Source: Plantago major
Lineage: Eukaryota; Streptophyta; Magnoliopsida; Lamiales; Plantaginaceae
NCBI GenBank assembly: GCA_026545765.1
Contig: CM048842.1
Span: 73,420,871-73,484,870, forward strand
Reading direction: 5' to 3'
DNA length: 64,000 nucleotides
Shown here piece after piece: positions 11,745 through 20,836 of this stretch; within the stretch, counting starts at the first letter, position 1, and every line of letters starts with the position of its first letter. The notes beneath the pieces are model-generated. The model was not told where the DNA came from. It was given only the letters and a program-made list of their open reading frames with translations, and searched no databases. The position numbers and the translations under genes are program-made.

Positions 11745-12690
11745 AGGGGGTGCTTCAGATTAAATCAGGTGATCACGTTGGTGCCGGGAGCCACCATATT
11801 GACGGATTTCTCATCCGAATTTCTCAGTGATCTTGCCATGGCTTCTCGAGCATTCCTACTGTCTCCTCCAGTAGGTCCTCCGGCAATGCTAAGTATCCTC
11901 CCAAAACGGACCGGGTTATCATCTATGTAAGCTGGTTGAGTTTCGACCTATGCTACCCTCCTGTTCTCTCGTGCCGGACTTGGGGATCTCCTAGCCTCTC
12001 GGCGTCCTCTCGGGCTCGGTGGTCCGGGTAACACTGATTGTCTTCTTGGGCTAAACGAGCGTCTCTTGATCGGAGCGGGCCTTTCACCTCTGTTATGCCT
12101 AGGGCTAGACCCTCTGGGAGGAGAACGACGGGGAGATGCATTTCTCCGGTCCCTTGCACCACGCGGCTCATTGGACTGGTACCTTCGTCCGGCTTCGCCA
12201 AAGAGACGCTCATTGAACAGGAGGGTGCTTCAGATTCGTCAAAGGTGATCACGTTGGTGCCGGGAGCCACCATATTGACGGATTTCTCATCCGAATTTCT
12301 CAGTGATCTTGCCATGGCTTCTCGAGCATTCCTACTGTCTCCTCCAGTAGGTCCTCCGGCAATGCTAAGTATCCTCCCAAAACGGACCGGGTTATCATCT
12401 ACGTAAGCTGGTTGAGTTTCGACCTATGCTACCCTCCTGTTCTCTCGTGCCGGACTTGGGGATCTCCTAGCCTCTCGGCGTCCTCTCGGGCTCGGTGGTC
12501 CGGGTAACACTGATTGTCTTCTTGGGCTAAACGAGCGTCTCTTGATCGGAGCGGGCCTTTCACCTCTGTTATGCCTAGGGCTAGACCCTCTGGGAGGAGA
12601 ACGACGGGGAGATGCATTTCTCCGGTCCCTTGCACCACGCGGCTCATTGGACTGGTACCTTCGTCCGGCTTCGCGTTGGTCGGTGCCCTC
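11745..12690 (-). repeat. 476-bp tandem duplication at the gag-protease junction
   Basis: GATCACGTTGGTGCC begins at 11771 and again at 12247, and the copies run almost base for base to about 12197 and 12673. The duplication repeats the gag C-terminal Arg/Ser-rich segment and the pre-protease ITFDESE motif, so gag and protease cannot be read through in one frame. Confidence 0.93.
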
Positions 12691-14648
12691 GGGCTTCCTC
12701 ATGACGTATTCTTGCAAATATCCCATTTCGATCAACCTCTGGATTTCCTGCCTGAGGTGCGTGCATTTTCCGGTGGAGTGTCCCGTCTGTTGGTGGAAGT
12801 GATTGCTTCGAGTTCTGGTGAACTGGTTTCCACGCTTGGCAGGCCACTAGATTGGGAAGCCTTGACTTTGCATGATGGTCAAGATTTGTTCCTTGGGGGC
12901 TTTTAGGTCAGCGTAGTTTATGTAAACTTTTCGGGGAGATCTTCTTCTTTCCTCAACCCTTCCTCTTCTATCACCTTTCCGCTTTTGCTCGAAATGTTGG
13001 TTTCCCAACCTTGTGTTATCTGGTACTGGTTTTGCCTTCTTGACCTCGGCTCTCACTACCATTTTGTCGAGGGTTTCGTGTGCTCAAGAATTTTTTGATT
13101 ACTTCATTCAACTCTCGTTCGGTGGTTATTCCTGCATCAACAATCGTGTAGCGGAATGAAGCGTTGTTGGTGTTCTCGCCCATGTGGAATACTCGATCTT
13201 TGATGGGGTGTGACTCAACGAGGACAACTGCTTGTTCAAACCTTTTGACAAACGATCTCAAGCTTTCATGTTCCTTTTGCACAATTTACGCTGGTATTTG
13301 GACGAAAATTTGAGGAAGTTCTCGAAGCGCACAGTGAATTTGGCGATCATCTGGTCCCAGGATGTTATAGTGTTGGGCCGGAGGTGCTTCCACCAAGTCA
13401 TGGCGGGTCCGTAGAGGGTGTTGGGAAATAACTGTGCCTTTACATTGTCCGGTACTCCCATGCCTCCCAGGGATGCCTCAAAATGAATTCGGTGATCTAT
13501 TGGGCATGTGATTCCCTCATACGTTTCCTTAGAACTCGGGGCACTCCTCCCCGGAGGGAGTTCGGTGTCCCTCATAGCTTGGCAAAGAGGATTCAGGCTC
13601 CTTCCATATTTCATGATATCTCTTGCATGGGTAAGTGTTTCTAGCTTTGACCGTTCCAATTCTAGGGCAGCTTCATGGATCCTAACTTGTTCTTTAATTT
13701 GTTCGGTTTCATCCATGTGCCTGTCCCCCCTATGAGTCCTGGCAGACCTTGACCTGGTTCGGTTTCGATGATGTTCCCTTCCCCTATCTCGGCTTCCCCT
13801 CCTGTGGTCTCGATAATCATCATTCCTAGTCATCCTGGTTGGCGACTGTATTCTTTCATTACGGAATCGTCCATGGCGGGGATGGTTTTGGGGTGGAGTG
13901 TCGCCCCGGTACCCGTTGAGAGTTTCGTTCTCCTCGTCGTATTGCTCCCCGTGGTCCCTTCTCCCGTCATCTTGACGTTGCCAATTTCGTGCGGTGGTTC
14001 GAGAAGGAGTTGTGTCACGACGTGTTCTCTCGTCACTCCCATGTTCCCCTCTCTACTTGTCCTCCGATTGTTTCTCAAGTGCAAATTACTCCGAGCCCGA
14101 CGATTTAGCATGTTTCGTAAGTCTCCCGGGGCTCTATGGCTTGAGGCTCTGAGACTTTCGGACCGATCGGTATTTCGAGAGTTCGGGGGTCCTCTGGATT
14201 CTACCACATGATCTGTTGTTACTTGGGGTTGATTCTGGATTGGCAATACGGGAGCGCTTCTTCGTGGTGCGTGGTTAGAGTTGTCTGGGAGGTTCACGCC
14301 TGGCCCTAATTGAGGTTGGGTCCTTAATGTGGCGGCTTGCAAAAGTTGAATTTGAGCTTCATTGTATCCGCCGATGACCGTCGGCGGTGACCGAGGTATA
14401 ATGATCATTGTCTCTGGTGCCGGAGTTGGTGGATTGGGAGGGCGTTGCTGTCCCGTTCGTCGTTCCGTGGTGGAAAGAGAAGCTTCGAGGCCATCCCTAT
14501 CATCATGTTCATTGATCCGTTGATTTCCTGTGAAAGGATTGACTTCCCGTGGGGTGCGGTTGCGGACTTGACTTCGGGGCCCAACATCAGAAGTTGTTGA
14601 TCTAAGGATTCGAGTCATCTTTCTAGTACGTCTTCTAGCTGGAGCCAT
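12424..14648 (-). pseudogene. gag: Tat-type gag, frameshifted
   Basis: It starts MAPARRRTRKM at 14648, about 20 bases after the primer-binding site. The first frame stops at 13830 where TGA overlaps the ATG of the next frame. 13833-13258 carries a basic Arg/His-rich segment, a coiled region (ETEQIKEQVRIHEAALELERSKLE) and the first half of a Retrotrans_gag-like domain (GPAMTWWKHL). A slip near 13275 moves the second half (SFVKRFEQAVV) to another frame, and 13062-12424 holds the basic C-terminal tail in further frames. At least three shifts are needed, so this copy is dead. No intact CCHC knuckle was found. Confidence 0.85.
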
Positions 14649-14666
14649 GGCTTTTTGTACTAAGTG

Positions 14667-14688
14667 ATTCCCACAGACGGCGCCAATA
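14667..14688 (-). other. Primer-binding site of element 1
   Basis: On the minus strand TGGCGCCGTCTGTGGGAA follows the 5' LTR end by two to three bases. The first nine bases match the complement of a plant tRNA-Asp 3' end; the rest diverges, so the primer tRNA is uncertain. Confidence 0.8.
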
Positions 14689-15409
14689 TGATGTGGGGTA
14701 AAAATGGATAAGTCGCTAGTTAGTTCGTCGACGCCCTAGATGGATGTAGTTCTTGCTCGAACGATGATATTAGTTAGCGGAAGTCGTTTAGTCCTTGGTT
14801 CAAGTCGCCTTTACTTTGATTAAATTCGTGACTTCGCGAAGGTCGGAAAGTGTGCGGACGAAAAAGTGGACCTAGACACGTTTGTGGTCCGAGGTTGAGT
14901 CCGTCGGTCCTCCGTTGCGTCTTTCGGTCCTCGGTGGTGTCCGTCGTTGATCTGTGATAAGAAAATAAGGGGTTAGACCCTCTTGGGCCGGTTTGCCTAG
15001 GACAACCCGGTACTTAGATTCAACTAGTTAATAAGTCGGTCGACTTTTCAATCTAGGACTTAAAAACTTCGTTAGTAGATTTTCGGAAGTCGTTCCTTAC
15101 CATTTATGAGGAGTAGAGGCCTTGTATGTATAGGCAAGATTTGTTATCATCCTCTCTTGGATGAGTGCCAAGTGTACGGTTCGGATTCGTCCATGCTAGA
15201 AGTTGGGCTCATGGGCCTTTAATGGGCTTGGCCCATTTAAGTTGATGAGGCTTGGATTGTAGTCCGAAGGTTGAAGTATTAGAGGGTCGGCCTCTTGATT
15301 TTGGTGTAGTCGGACCTTTAACTTTGGTGAGGTCGAACTCTCTTGATAGCATTGTCCCGATATGATTAAGTCTTCTTAGTTCGGGAGTAGGACTTAAAGG
15401 TACATATCA
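14689..15409 (-). repeat. 5' LTR of element 1 (721 bp)
   Basis: Minus-strand ends are TGATATG and ACATCA. An alternative inner boundary at 14692 is possible because TG occurs twice. The copy at 15123-15133 reads TATACATA where the 3' LTR has TATAAATA. Confidence 0.93.
15123..15133 (-). promoter_or_regulatory. Mutated TATA box in the 5' LTR
   Basis: Minus-strand CTATACATAC here versus CTATAAATAC at the same place in the 3' LTR. This is the promoter that would drive gag-pol. Confidence 0.6.
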
Positions 15410-15805
15410 ATGAGTTTCACCATAAGGAATACTGTGTTGCCTTCTGATCATCCTGAATATGCAGAAAGAAAGATATCATGAGATGCCACCTTATCCTTCA
15501 CCCGAACTTCATCAGAAGGAAATAAATTTAGTATTAAATACGTCAACCGGTAAACTCAGACCTGACTTTGTTTCTTACAAGGCATCTCATGATGATCTTT
15601 CCTAAGAGAGCAGAACCTCATCTTTTGCATGGATAGAATGCATATTCTAGGAACAAACACTCATAGAGTGAAAGAAAAAAAAAGTTAAGGCGCGCACACC
15701 TGTTTGAATCAAGCAGTTAACTTTTAAGTGAATGCCAGCCTCTTTTTTATTTGGTGTCAAAGCTCTAGACCGTCATTGCATGAGTCTCAACAGTTTTAGA
15801 CTCCC
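15410..15805. other. Intergenic, nothing recognised
   Basis: Unique-looking sequence right of element 1. No open frame, RNA or repeat that I can support. Confidence 0.5.
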
Positions 15806-15813
15806 TTCAGACC

Positions 15814-16768
15814 GGGGTTGTTAAACGCAGCGCGTTTTTGGCTAAACGCAACACAAATATTTTGTAAGTTGACAAAAATGCCCCTAGCTAAAAAAAAATT
15901 ATGAAATACGAAAAAATTTAAAAAACTCGTATATACATACGAAAACATTATACGAACATATACGGATAGTAAATAACAACAGTAAACACAAATCGGGAAA
16001 AATTTTGAATTTTTTTTTTGCGAAAAATATTTTGTTTATAAAAATATTTAAAAAAATTTGAAGTAATTTCGAAATTTTTTTTTTTTTTTTAAAAAAACAA
16101 AGGTTATGAAATGGCCGGTTTTAAAACCGGCCATTTCTTAATTTGGCCGGTTTTAAAACCGGCCAGTTCATAATCTGTTTTTTTTTTTTTTTAAATTGAA
16201 AGTTATTTGGAAATTTAAAAAAGAAATTAAAAAAAATACGAAATGGGATGTGGCCGGTTTTAAAACCGGCCAAATCACCATTTGGCCGGTTTTAAAAGGG
16301 TGATTTGGCCGGTTTTCAAACCGGCCACATCCGATTCCGTTATTTTTTTTTCTGTTTTTTTTTTTTAATTTTTTTTTGTACTTTCTTAATTTGGCCGGTT
16401 TCATAACCTTCATTTTTTTTTTTAAAAAAAAAAATTCGAAATTACTTCAAGTTTTTTGTAAATATTTTTATAACCGAAATATTTTTCGCAAAAAAAAAAA
16501 ATTCAATTTTTTTTCCGATTTGTGTTTACTGTTGTTATTTACTATCCGTACATGTTCGTATAATGTTTTCGTATGTATATACGAGTTTTTTAAATTTTTT
16601 CGTATTTCATAAGTTTTTTTTTAGCTAGGGGCATTTTCGTCAACTTACAAAATGTTTTTTAAATTTTTTCGTATTTCATAAGTTTTTTTTTAGCTAGGGG
16701 CATTTTCGTCAACTTACAAAATATTTGTATTGTGTTTAGCCAAAAACGCGCTGCGTTTAACATTGCTA
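15814..16768. mobile_element. Foldback MITE with long inverted repeats and hAT-sized target duplication
   Basis: TTCAGACC (8 bp) occurs at 15806-15813 and 16769-16776, flanking the element. The arms (from GTTAAACGCAGCGCG at 15820 and its complement ending at 16761) are inverted over roughly 280 bp. The centre holds three exact copies of the 20-bp palindrome GGCCGGTTTTAAAACCGGCC (16113, 16145, 16252) plus imperfect ones. The right arm has an internal 69-bp direct duplication (about 16591-16728). The 8-bp duplication suits hAT transposition; the extreme ends match only partly. Confidence 0.85.
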
Positions 16769-16776
16769 TTCAGACC

Positions 16777-17150
16777 TGGTCCGGTAATGAGGATATAGAA
16801 AGAAAGACCAACATCTTCCCCGAAAAGATGTCAAATCAGTAGAAAATTTATCATGATAACAGTCAAAACATGCTGGAATTGAGCAGCTGAATGTGAAACA
16901 TGACAGACTATAAACTTATGCTCACATGTCAATCTGAAGACAATCCCATGGTTTACTAGTGCTGTCCAGGTCTAAAAGATGAGCGATTACATCCGGATCT
17001 TAGATAATATAAATTGAAATATAAACTACTATGGAATAGGATTGTATAGTAATGATGTCGATAGTAGCTGAGAGTCTGAGACTTTTAGAATTTAGAAACA
17101 TGGAGAAGAAATGCTCATGTGATTGAAACTTGAAAGTACTCAGCAAACTT
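16777..17150. other. Intergenic between MITE and U1 promoter
   Basis: No feature recognised. Confidence 0.5.
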
Positions 17151-17161
17151 ATCCCACATGC
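17151..17161 (+). promoter_or_regulatory. Upstream sequence element of the U1 gene
   Basis: ATCCCACATGC matches the plant snRNA consensus RTCCCACATCG at all but the last two bases and lies about 70 bp before the RNA start, the usual place. A weak TATA-like TAGTACAT follows about 30 bp before the start. Confidence 0.75.
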
Positions 17162-17223
17162 CTTTTGTGTATTAGGCTTTTGAATTGAGATAGTACATGA
17201 CTCATGCAAAGTCATTGAGCTAC

Positions 17224-17385
17224 ATACTTACCTGGACGGGTTCAATGGGTGATCAAGAAGGTCCATGGACTGGGTTGGTGACCTCCATTGCACTTCGGAG
17301 GGGTGTCCGCCTATGGTCGGCCCAAGTGGTCGAGCCAACGTCATAATTTGTTGCTGAGGGGGCCTGCGTTCGCGCGGCCCCTGCC
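17224..17385 (+). ncRNA. U1: U1 spliceosomal snRNA
   Basis: It begins ATACTTACCTG, the invariant U1 5' end that pairs with 5' splice sites. The conserved plant U1 body follows: GACCTCCATTGCACTT, GTCGGCCCAAGTGGTCGAGCC, the Sm site in CATAATTTGTTG, and a GC-rich terminal hairpin closed by a TTCG loop ending at GGCCCCTGCCC. Length is about 162 nt, as expected. A 3'-box-like CAATTGAAGTTTGAA follows. Together with the upstream element it looks intact and could be functional. It is the first of three snRNA genes in the same orientation within 2.1 kb. Confidence 0.93.
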
Positions 17386-17400
17386 CAATTGAAGTTTGAA

Positions 17401-18118
17401 ATTTGGCCCGCTGGGCAGTTGTTACTTGTAATGGTGTGTTTGTTTTCTGTAACTTGAGTTTTCGGTCCATTGGGATTTTGTTCCATCTATTTGATTTCTG
17501 AAGGTGAAATTTAATTTGCTGGTCAATCAGTCTTCTAATGAACTTGAATGTGTAATCCGCACTCAGAAGTTTAGTTTACATCTGGGAAGGTGTAGAACAT
17601 GCTAAGGTTTAAACGATTAGCGTTCATTCAAGGTGTCTTTCTCCTGAATCAGACCTTGACCCTTGGGACAATTCGAGCTGAGAGAAATACATGTCATGGT
17701 ATATTATTAATTGGATAAAGCATAACAAAACTCTACATCTAACATTATCTAGCTATGCAGTGAGCCATTATCTGCCTTTCTATAGAATTTTCTATGCTCA
17801 TTGCATTGATTGGAGTAGAAGAATGAACCGATAACGATTGAGTGTAGCTGGTTTCAGATGCTATCGACTAGTTCCAATACCTGATAACAAGACAGTGAGT
17901 ACATGATTCCAAATGAACAATTATGATTTGAAACGCACTACTTGATATGCTTGCAAGCCTTCTTTGTCAGACCTATTCAAACTGAAAGTACTCTGAACCT
18001 TTTACTACTTCCTAATCTGCTGAATCAATCCTACTGGTAGTGCAATTGACTTTTTACAATTAGTACATAAAAGGACAACGAACATACTTCTCCATACAGC
18101 TAAACTTTCGAAAAGATC
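17401..18118. other. Spacer between U1 and U4 genes
   Basis: No gene or repeat recognised. Confidence 0.5.
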
Positions 18119-18167
18119 ATCCCACATTATATGTACGAATGTTAAACAGCAGGATATATGTATAAAA
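18119..18167 (+). promoter_or_regulatory. U4 promoter: upstream sequence element and TATA box
   Basis: ATCCCACATTA at 18119-18129 and TATAAAA at 18161-18167 lie about 75 and 33 bp before the RNA start. The gap of about 32 bp between them is the wide spacing typical of RNA polymerase II plant snRNA genes rather than polymerase III. Confidence 0.8.
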
Positions 18168-18193
18168 CTGCACAAACATGCATTACGTCCCTT

Positions 18194-18346
18194 ATCTTTG
18201 CGCTTGGGGCAATGACGCAGCTAGTGTGGTACTAACTGAGGCGTGTCTATTGCTGGTTGAAAACTATTTCCAAACCCCCTCCTGGGCCTGGGTTTGTCCT
18301 TGGCCCTTGAGAATTTTTTGAAGGGCTCCCTCGTGAGCTGAAGCCC
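18194..18346 (+). ncRNA. U4: U4 spliceosomal snRNA (variant)
   Basis: It starts ATCTTTGCGCTTGGGGCAA, the U6-pairing 5' region, and contains GTCTATTGCTGGTTGAAAAC (U4/U6 stem region). The Sm site is AATTTTTTG, followed by a terminal hairpin ending GAAGCCC. Length and promoter fit a real gene. The 5' stem-loop reads GCTAGTGTGG..ACTGAGGCG where U4 normally has AATGAGG..CCGAGGCG. One of the sheared G-A pairs of the 15.5K/NHP2L1-binding K-turn therefore appears lost. It may be a divergent variant or an early pseudogene. Confidence 0.88.
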
Positions 18347-18645
18347 TACAAACTTAGTTATATACTTTTTGAGTCTTGAATGACTTGGTTTATCTGATGT
18401 TTAATTTGTTGATATGTTGATACAAGACTTCAACTGTATGAAATGCCTTCAGTTTTCAAGAAATATACAAGTCTTGTTGTAATGGTGCTTGCATACAATC
18501 TTCTGATGAAGCAGTTTGTAAGAAGTCTACTGACCATTTCCAGTCTCCAGCCTATTTTCTTGAGTTTTCACAACTGCAGCTTTACGACTTGCTACCACGG
18601 TACCACCAGCCTGATTAATTTCCGGACTTTTCACCATCAGAATAT
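18347..18645. other. Spacer after U4
   Basis: A near-match to the plant snRNA 3' box (CAAACTTAGTTATA) lies just after the RNA end at about 18349. Nothing else recognised. Confidence 0.4.
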
Positions 18646-19058
18646 CTAGAACAAAGAAATTTGGCACTCCTGTACCAGAAATTTGCCAAGGATAGAAAGT
18701 TCTCTATTACATTGAATACATATGTATAGCTCAAGATAGCTTAACAATTGTCTGCAGGTTATATTGATCCTTTGTAAGAGCTGAAAAACAATGCCCATTT
18801 GGCTTGCAATCTTTCTATGTTCACACATTACCTTCTACAAAACTAAACAAGACAATGATGTTCGAACTTCTGTGTTTATATATACTATAGTGAACTGAGT
18901 TTCTGCCTTGAAATTGATTTAAGAAGCATAAAATAGTTGTGATATAGAAACATTTCAAAGTTGTTGGATACTATATTAACAACATGGAACATATAATTAA
19001 GATCGAGATTCGATTATGTTTACATTTAACAAATCAAGCATATTTCTGGTATGCTACA

Positions 19059-19089
19059 ATCCCATATCATCAATACATCCACTTATAAA
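19059..19089 (+). promoter_or_regulatory. U2 promoter remnants
   Basis: ATCCCATATCA (19059-19069) resembles the plant upstream sequence element at about -68. TTATAAA at 19083 lies about 44 bp before the start and only about 14 bp from the upstream element, far closer than in the U4 gene next door. The promoter is therefore likely weak or altered. Confidence 0.5.
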
Positions 19090-19126
19090 GGAGTACAGAA
19101 GAGGCCTTTGGTTCGTTTGCAAACTC

Positions 19127-19321
19127 AAACCTTTCTCAGCCTTTTGGCTAAGATCAAGTTTAGTATCTGTTCTTATCAGTTTAATATCTGATATGTAGCC
19201 CATTGGGCTACAGAGATACTCATTCAATTTTTGTAGGGGGAAGACTCCAATGTATAGCTCGCTACATTGGCTCTTTGCGCATCGCCCATGCGTTGCACTA
19301 TTGCTCAGGCCTGGCGCACCC
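19127..19321 (+). ncRNA. U2: U2 spliceosomal snRNA (variant)
   Basis: It contains the long conserved U2 core: CTTTCTCAGCCTTTTGGCTA, AGATCAAG, TAGTATCTGTTCTTATCAGT and TTAATATCTGATATG. A Sm-type CAATTTTTG and a 3' domain ending GCCTGGCGCACC follow. A perfect plant 3' box, CA(N5)AGTTGAA, lies at 19325-19338. The branch-site-pairing motif, normally GTGTAGTA, reads GTTTAGTA, so the first G of GUAGUA (19160) is lost. The core is otherwise well kept. It faces gene copy A tail to tail, 300 bp apart. Confidence 0.9.
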
Positions 19322-19622
19322 GCCCAAATCCAGTTGAATATTTATGGGGGTGAGGTTAATGCAAGCAATAAAAGGAATATTCATTTGCGTTAACAAATAG
19401 GAAATATTCAGAATCCAGTAGATGTTCAACTGCTACATAATTTCAGGCAAGTAAAAATACATAATGAAATTCAACACCCATATAATTCAATACATGTAAA
19501 AATCTGTATCTTTAATGAAAAATGAAAATAGAAAGAATTTAGTCCTAAAATATCTTTTTTTTTTTTTTTTTTTTTTCAAGAAGAGTAATCTGGATGATGA
19601 TGCTTGATTCACTCTTTACTTG

Positions 19623-20834
19623 TCAAGCAAACTTGGGGAAAAACTGGGAGTCGTTCATCAATTGCGATCGCGACTGCGCAGAGTCTCCATTTCGCTGAAG
19701 CACGTTGCTGCGCAAAACAGCTTCAGAAGACAACACATTACCTCCAGGAAACTTCGCATTCAAACCAGCTCTACTATGATTTTGGAATGGGGAATCAGAA
19801 TACGTTTGGCTTGAAATGTTAGAAGAGCCACCCATACTAGAACCAATACCTAGCCCCTGAGAGTTTTGATCAACAAAACCAACACCTTTGGGAGTTAAGT
19901 GGGGAAAACTTCGAAACAGTTCCAGCTGGAAGGCAGGAACCCCATGATAGAAAATCCTGGGATCGAGCTGTTTCAAATACAGGCCATCACCTTTATCCTC
20001 AGGTGCTACAACCGGACTGCCACCATCCAAATGGATGCCATTTCTACGCCTCTGAGCTTGTGGAGTTGGTACAAAAGTCGGCAGAGTCAAGTATTGTGGG
20101 TGATCAGTATTCTTGCCTTCTAGGTTTATATGTCCCTTGAGAGGAAGCCTTCCTTCTATACATTCGCGCAGCTGCTTATTGGTCATCAGGTCAGTGGCTT
20201 GCTCAAGTCCCGCAGCCACTTCAACAGCTTTCGAATTCATATGGACATTAGATGCCATGCCTCTCTCTCCCTCGGAGTGATTCTGAGGTTCCACAGAGGA
20301 CTCGGTTCCCTTCTGGATAAGTGTCATGCTCTCGTTTGCCAGCACGAATCTCTTCTGTGTTGGCCTAGATGCCATCAACTTTTCTGTCTCTTCCTGCATT
20401 CGTGCAAACATTTGCTCACGAGCAACTTTGAGTTCGTTTATCACTGATCCTGCAAAGATCTTAAGATCTTCGAACATTTGGTCCTGTTTAACACTGGAGT
20501 TTTTCGTCACCTTCCTTCTCTTCATCGAGCCACTCTTGGCTTTAGTCTTCTTCACCTCATTGCTCTTCTTCGTCTTGATTGGTCTTGCTTTTGTTTTCTT
20601 TTTGGCAGGTTTCACTGCCTCGGCAACGTTGCTAGCGTCATCAGGCTTTTGGCACGTTGCAGTTCCGGTCTCTTCATCATTGTCACGTAGAACCAAGTCC
20701 AACTTAGGCTTCTCATGTCCCAGCTCCCCGGTTCGATTCATTGATTTGGAATCATCGGAGGTTTCCCCATCATCGTCTCCCCTCCTAAACTGCCATATCT
20801 GTTGGAATTTCTCGTCTTGGTTGATGTGAATCAT
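19623..20834 (-). CDS. Unknown lysine-rich protein, copy A (403 aa)
   Basis: I do not recognise this family. The start is MIHINQ at 20834, because CTGCGCAG immediately before it is a good 3' splice site and the same start opens copy B. The N-terminus (EKFQQIWxFRRGDDD) is shared by all copies. It is followed by an acidic part, then a strongly basic stretch at about residues 78-115 with KKKTKAR and KRRK (possible nuclear signal). Next is a predicted helix (EDLKIFAGSVINELKVAREQMFARMQEETEKLM), then a Pro/Gly/Ser/Asn-rich C-terminal half with LPTFVPTPQAQ and RNGIHLDGGSPV. There are no signal peptide, membrane segments or known catalytic motifs. Nuclear location is an inference from the basic stretch. 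Confidence 0.75.
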   Translation of the reverse strand: MIHINQDEKFQQIWQFRRGDDDGETSDDSKSMNRTGELGHEKPKLDLVLRDNDEETGTATCQKPDDASNVAEAVKPAKKKTKARPIKTKKSNEVKKTKAKSGSMKRRKVTKNSSVKQDQMFEDLKIFAGSVINELKVAREQMFARMQEETEKLMASRPTQKRFVLANESMTLIQKGTESSVEPQNHSEGERGMASNVHMNSKAVEVAAGLEQATDLMTNKQLRECIEGRLPLKGHINLEGKNTDHPQYLTLPTFVPTPQAQRRRNGIHLDGGSPVVAPEDKGDGLYLKQLDPRIFYHGVPAFQLELFRSFPHLTPKGVGFVDQNSQGLGIGSSMGGSSNISSQTYSDSPFQNHSRAGLNAKFPGGNVLSSEAVLRSNVLQRNGDSAQSRSQLMNDSQFFPKFA

Positions 20835-20836
20835 GA

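Larger units (their letters stand above)
1..15409 (-). mobile_element. Ty3/gypsy LTR retrotransposon, Tat lineage (element 1), 3' LTR truncated by window edge
   Basis: Two direct repeats (1-525 and 14689-15409) bound gag and pol read on the minus strand. A primer-binding-site-like sequence abuts the right LTR and a polypurine tract abuts the left one, so the right copy is the 5' LTR. Pol order is protease, reverse transcriptase, RNase H, a second archaeal-type RNase H, integrase; the dual RNase H is the known mark of the Tat/Ogre lineage. An extra gene sits antisense between pol and the 3' LTR, as known for some Tat elements. I count 7 substitutions over the 525 comparable LTR bases (about 1.3 percent), so insertion is recent. 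Gag and pol nevertheless contain several frame breaks, so this copy cannot encode its own machinery. Full length would be about 15.6 kb. Confidence 0.95.

Noticed and set aside
16591..16728. Possible CRISPR-like direct repeats
   Set aside because: Only two 69-bp copies inside a MITE arm of a plant genome.
17228..17486. Minus-strand open frames of 77-80 codons
   Set aside because: They lie antisense to the U1 snRNA and are explained by its GC-rich sequence.
18480..18540. C/D-box-like motifs (TGATGA..CTGA) suggesting a snoRNA
   Set aside because: The boxes are too close and there is no terminal stem; such motifs occur by chance in AT-rich DNA.
20326..20829. Plus-strand open frame of 167 codons, also present opposite copies B and C
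   Set aside because: It is the complement of the conserved lysine-rich gene, whose minus frame explains splice sites, start and similarity between copies.
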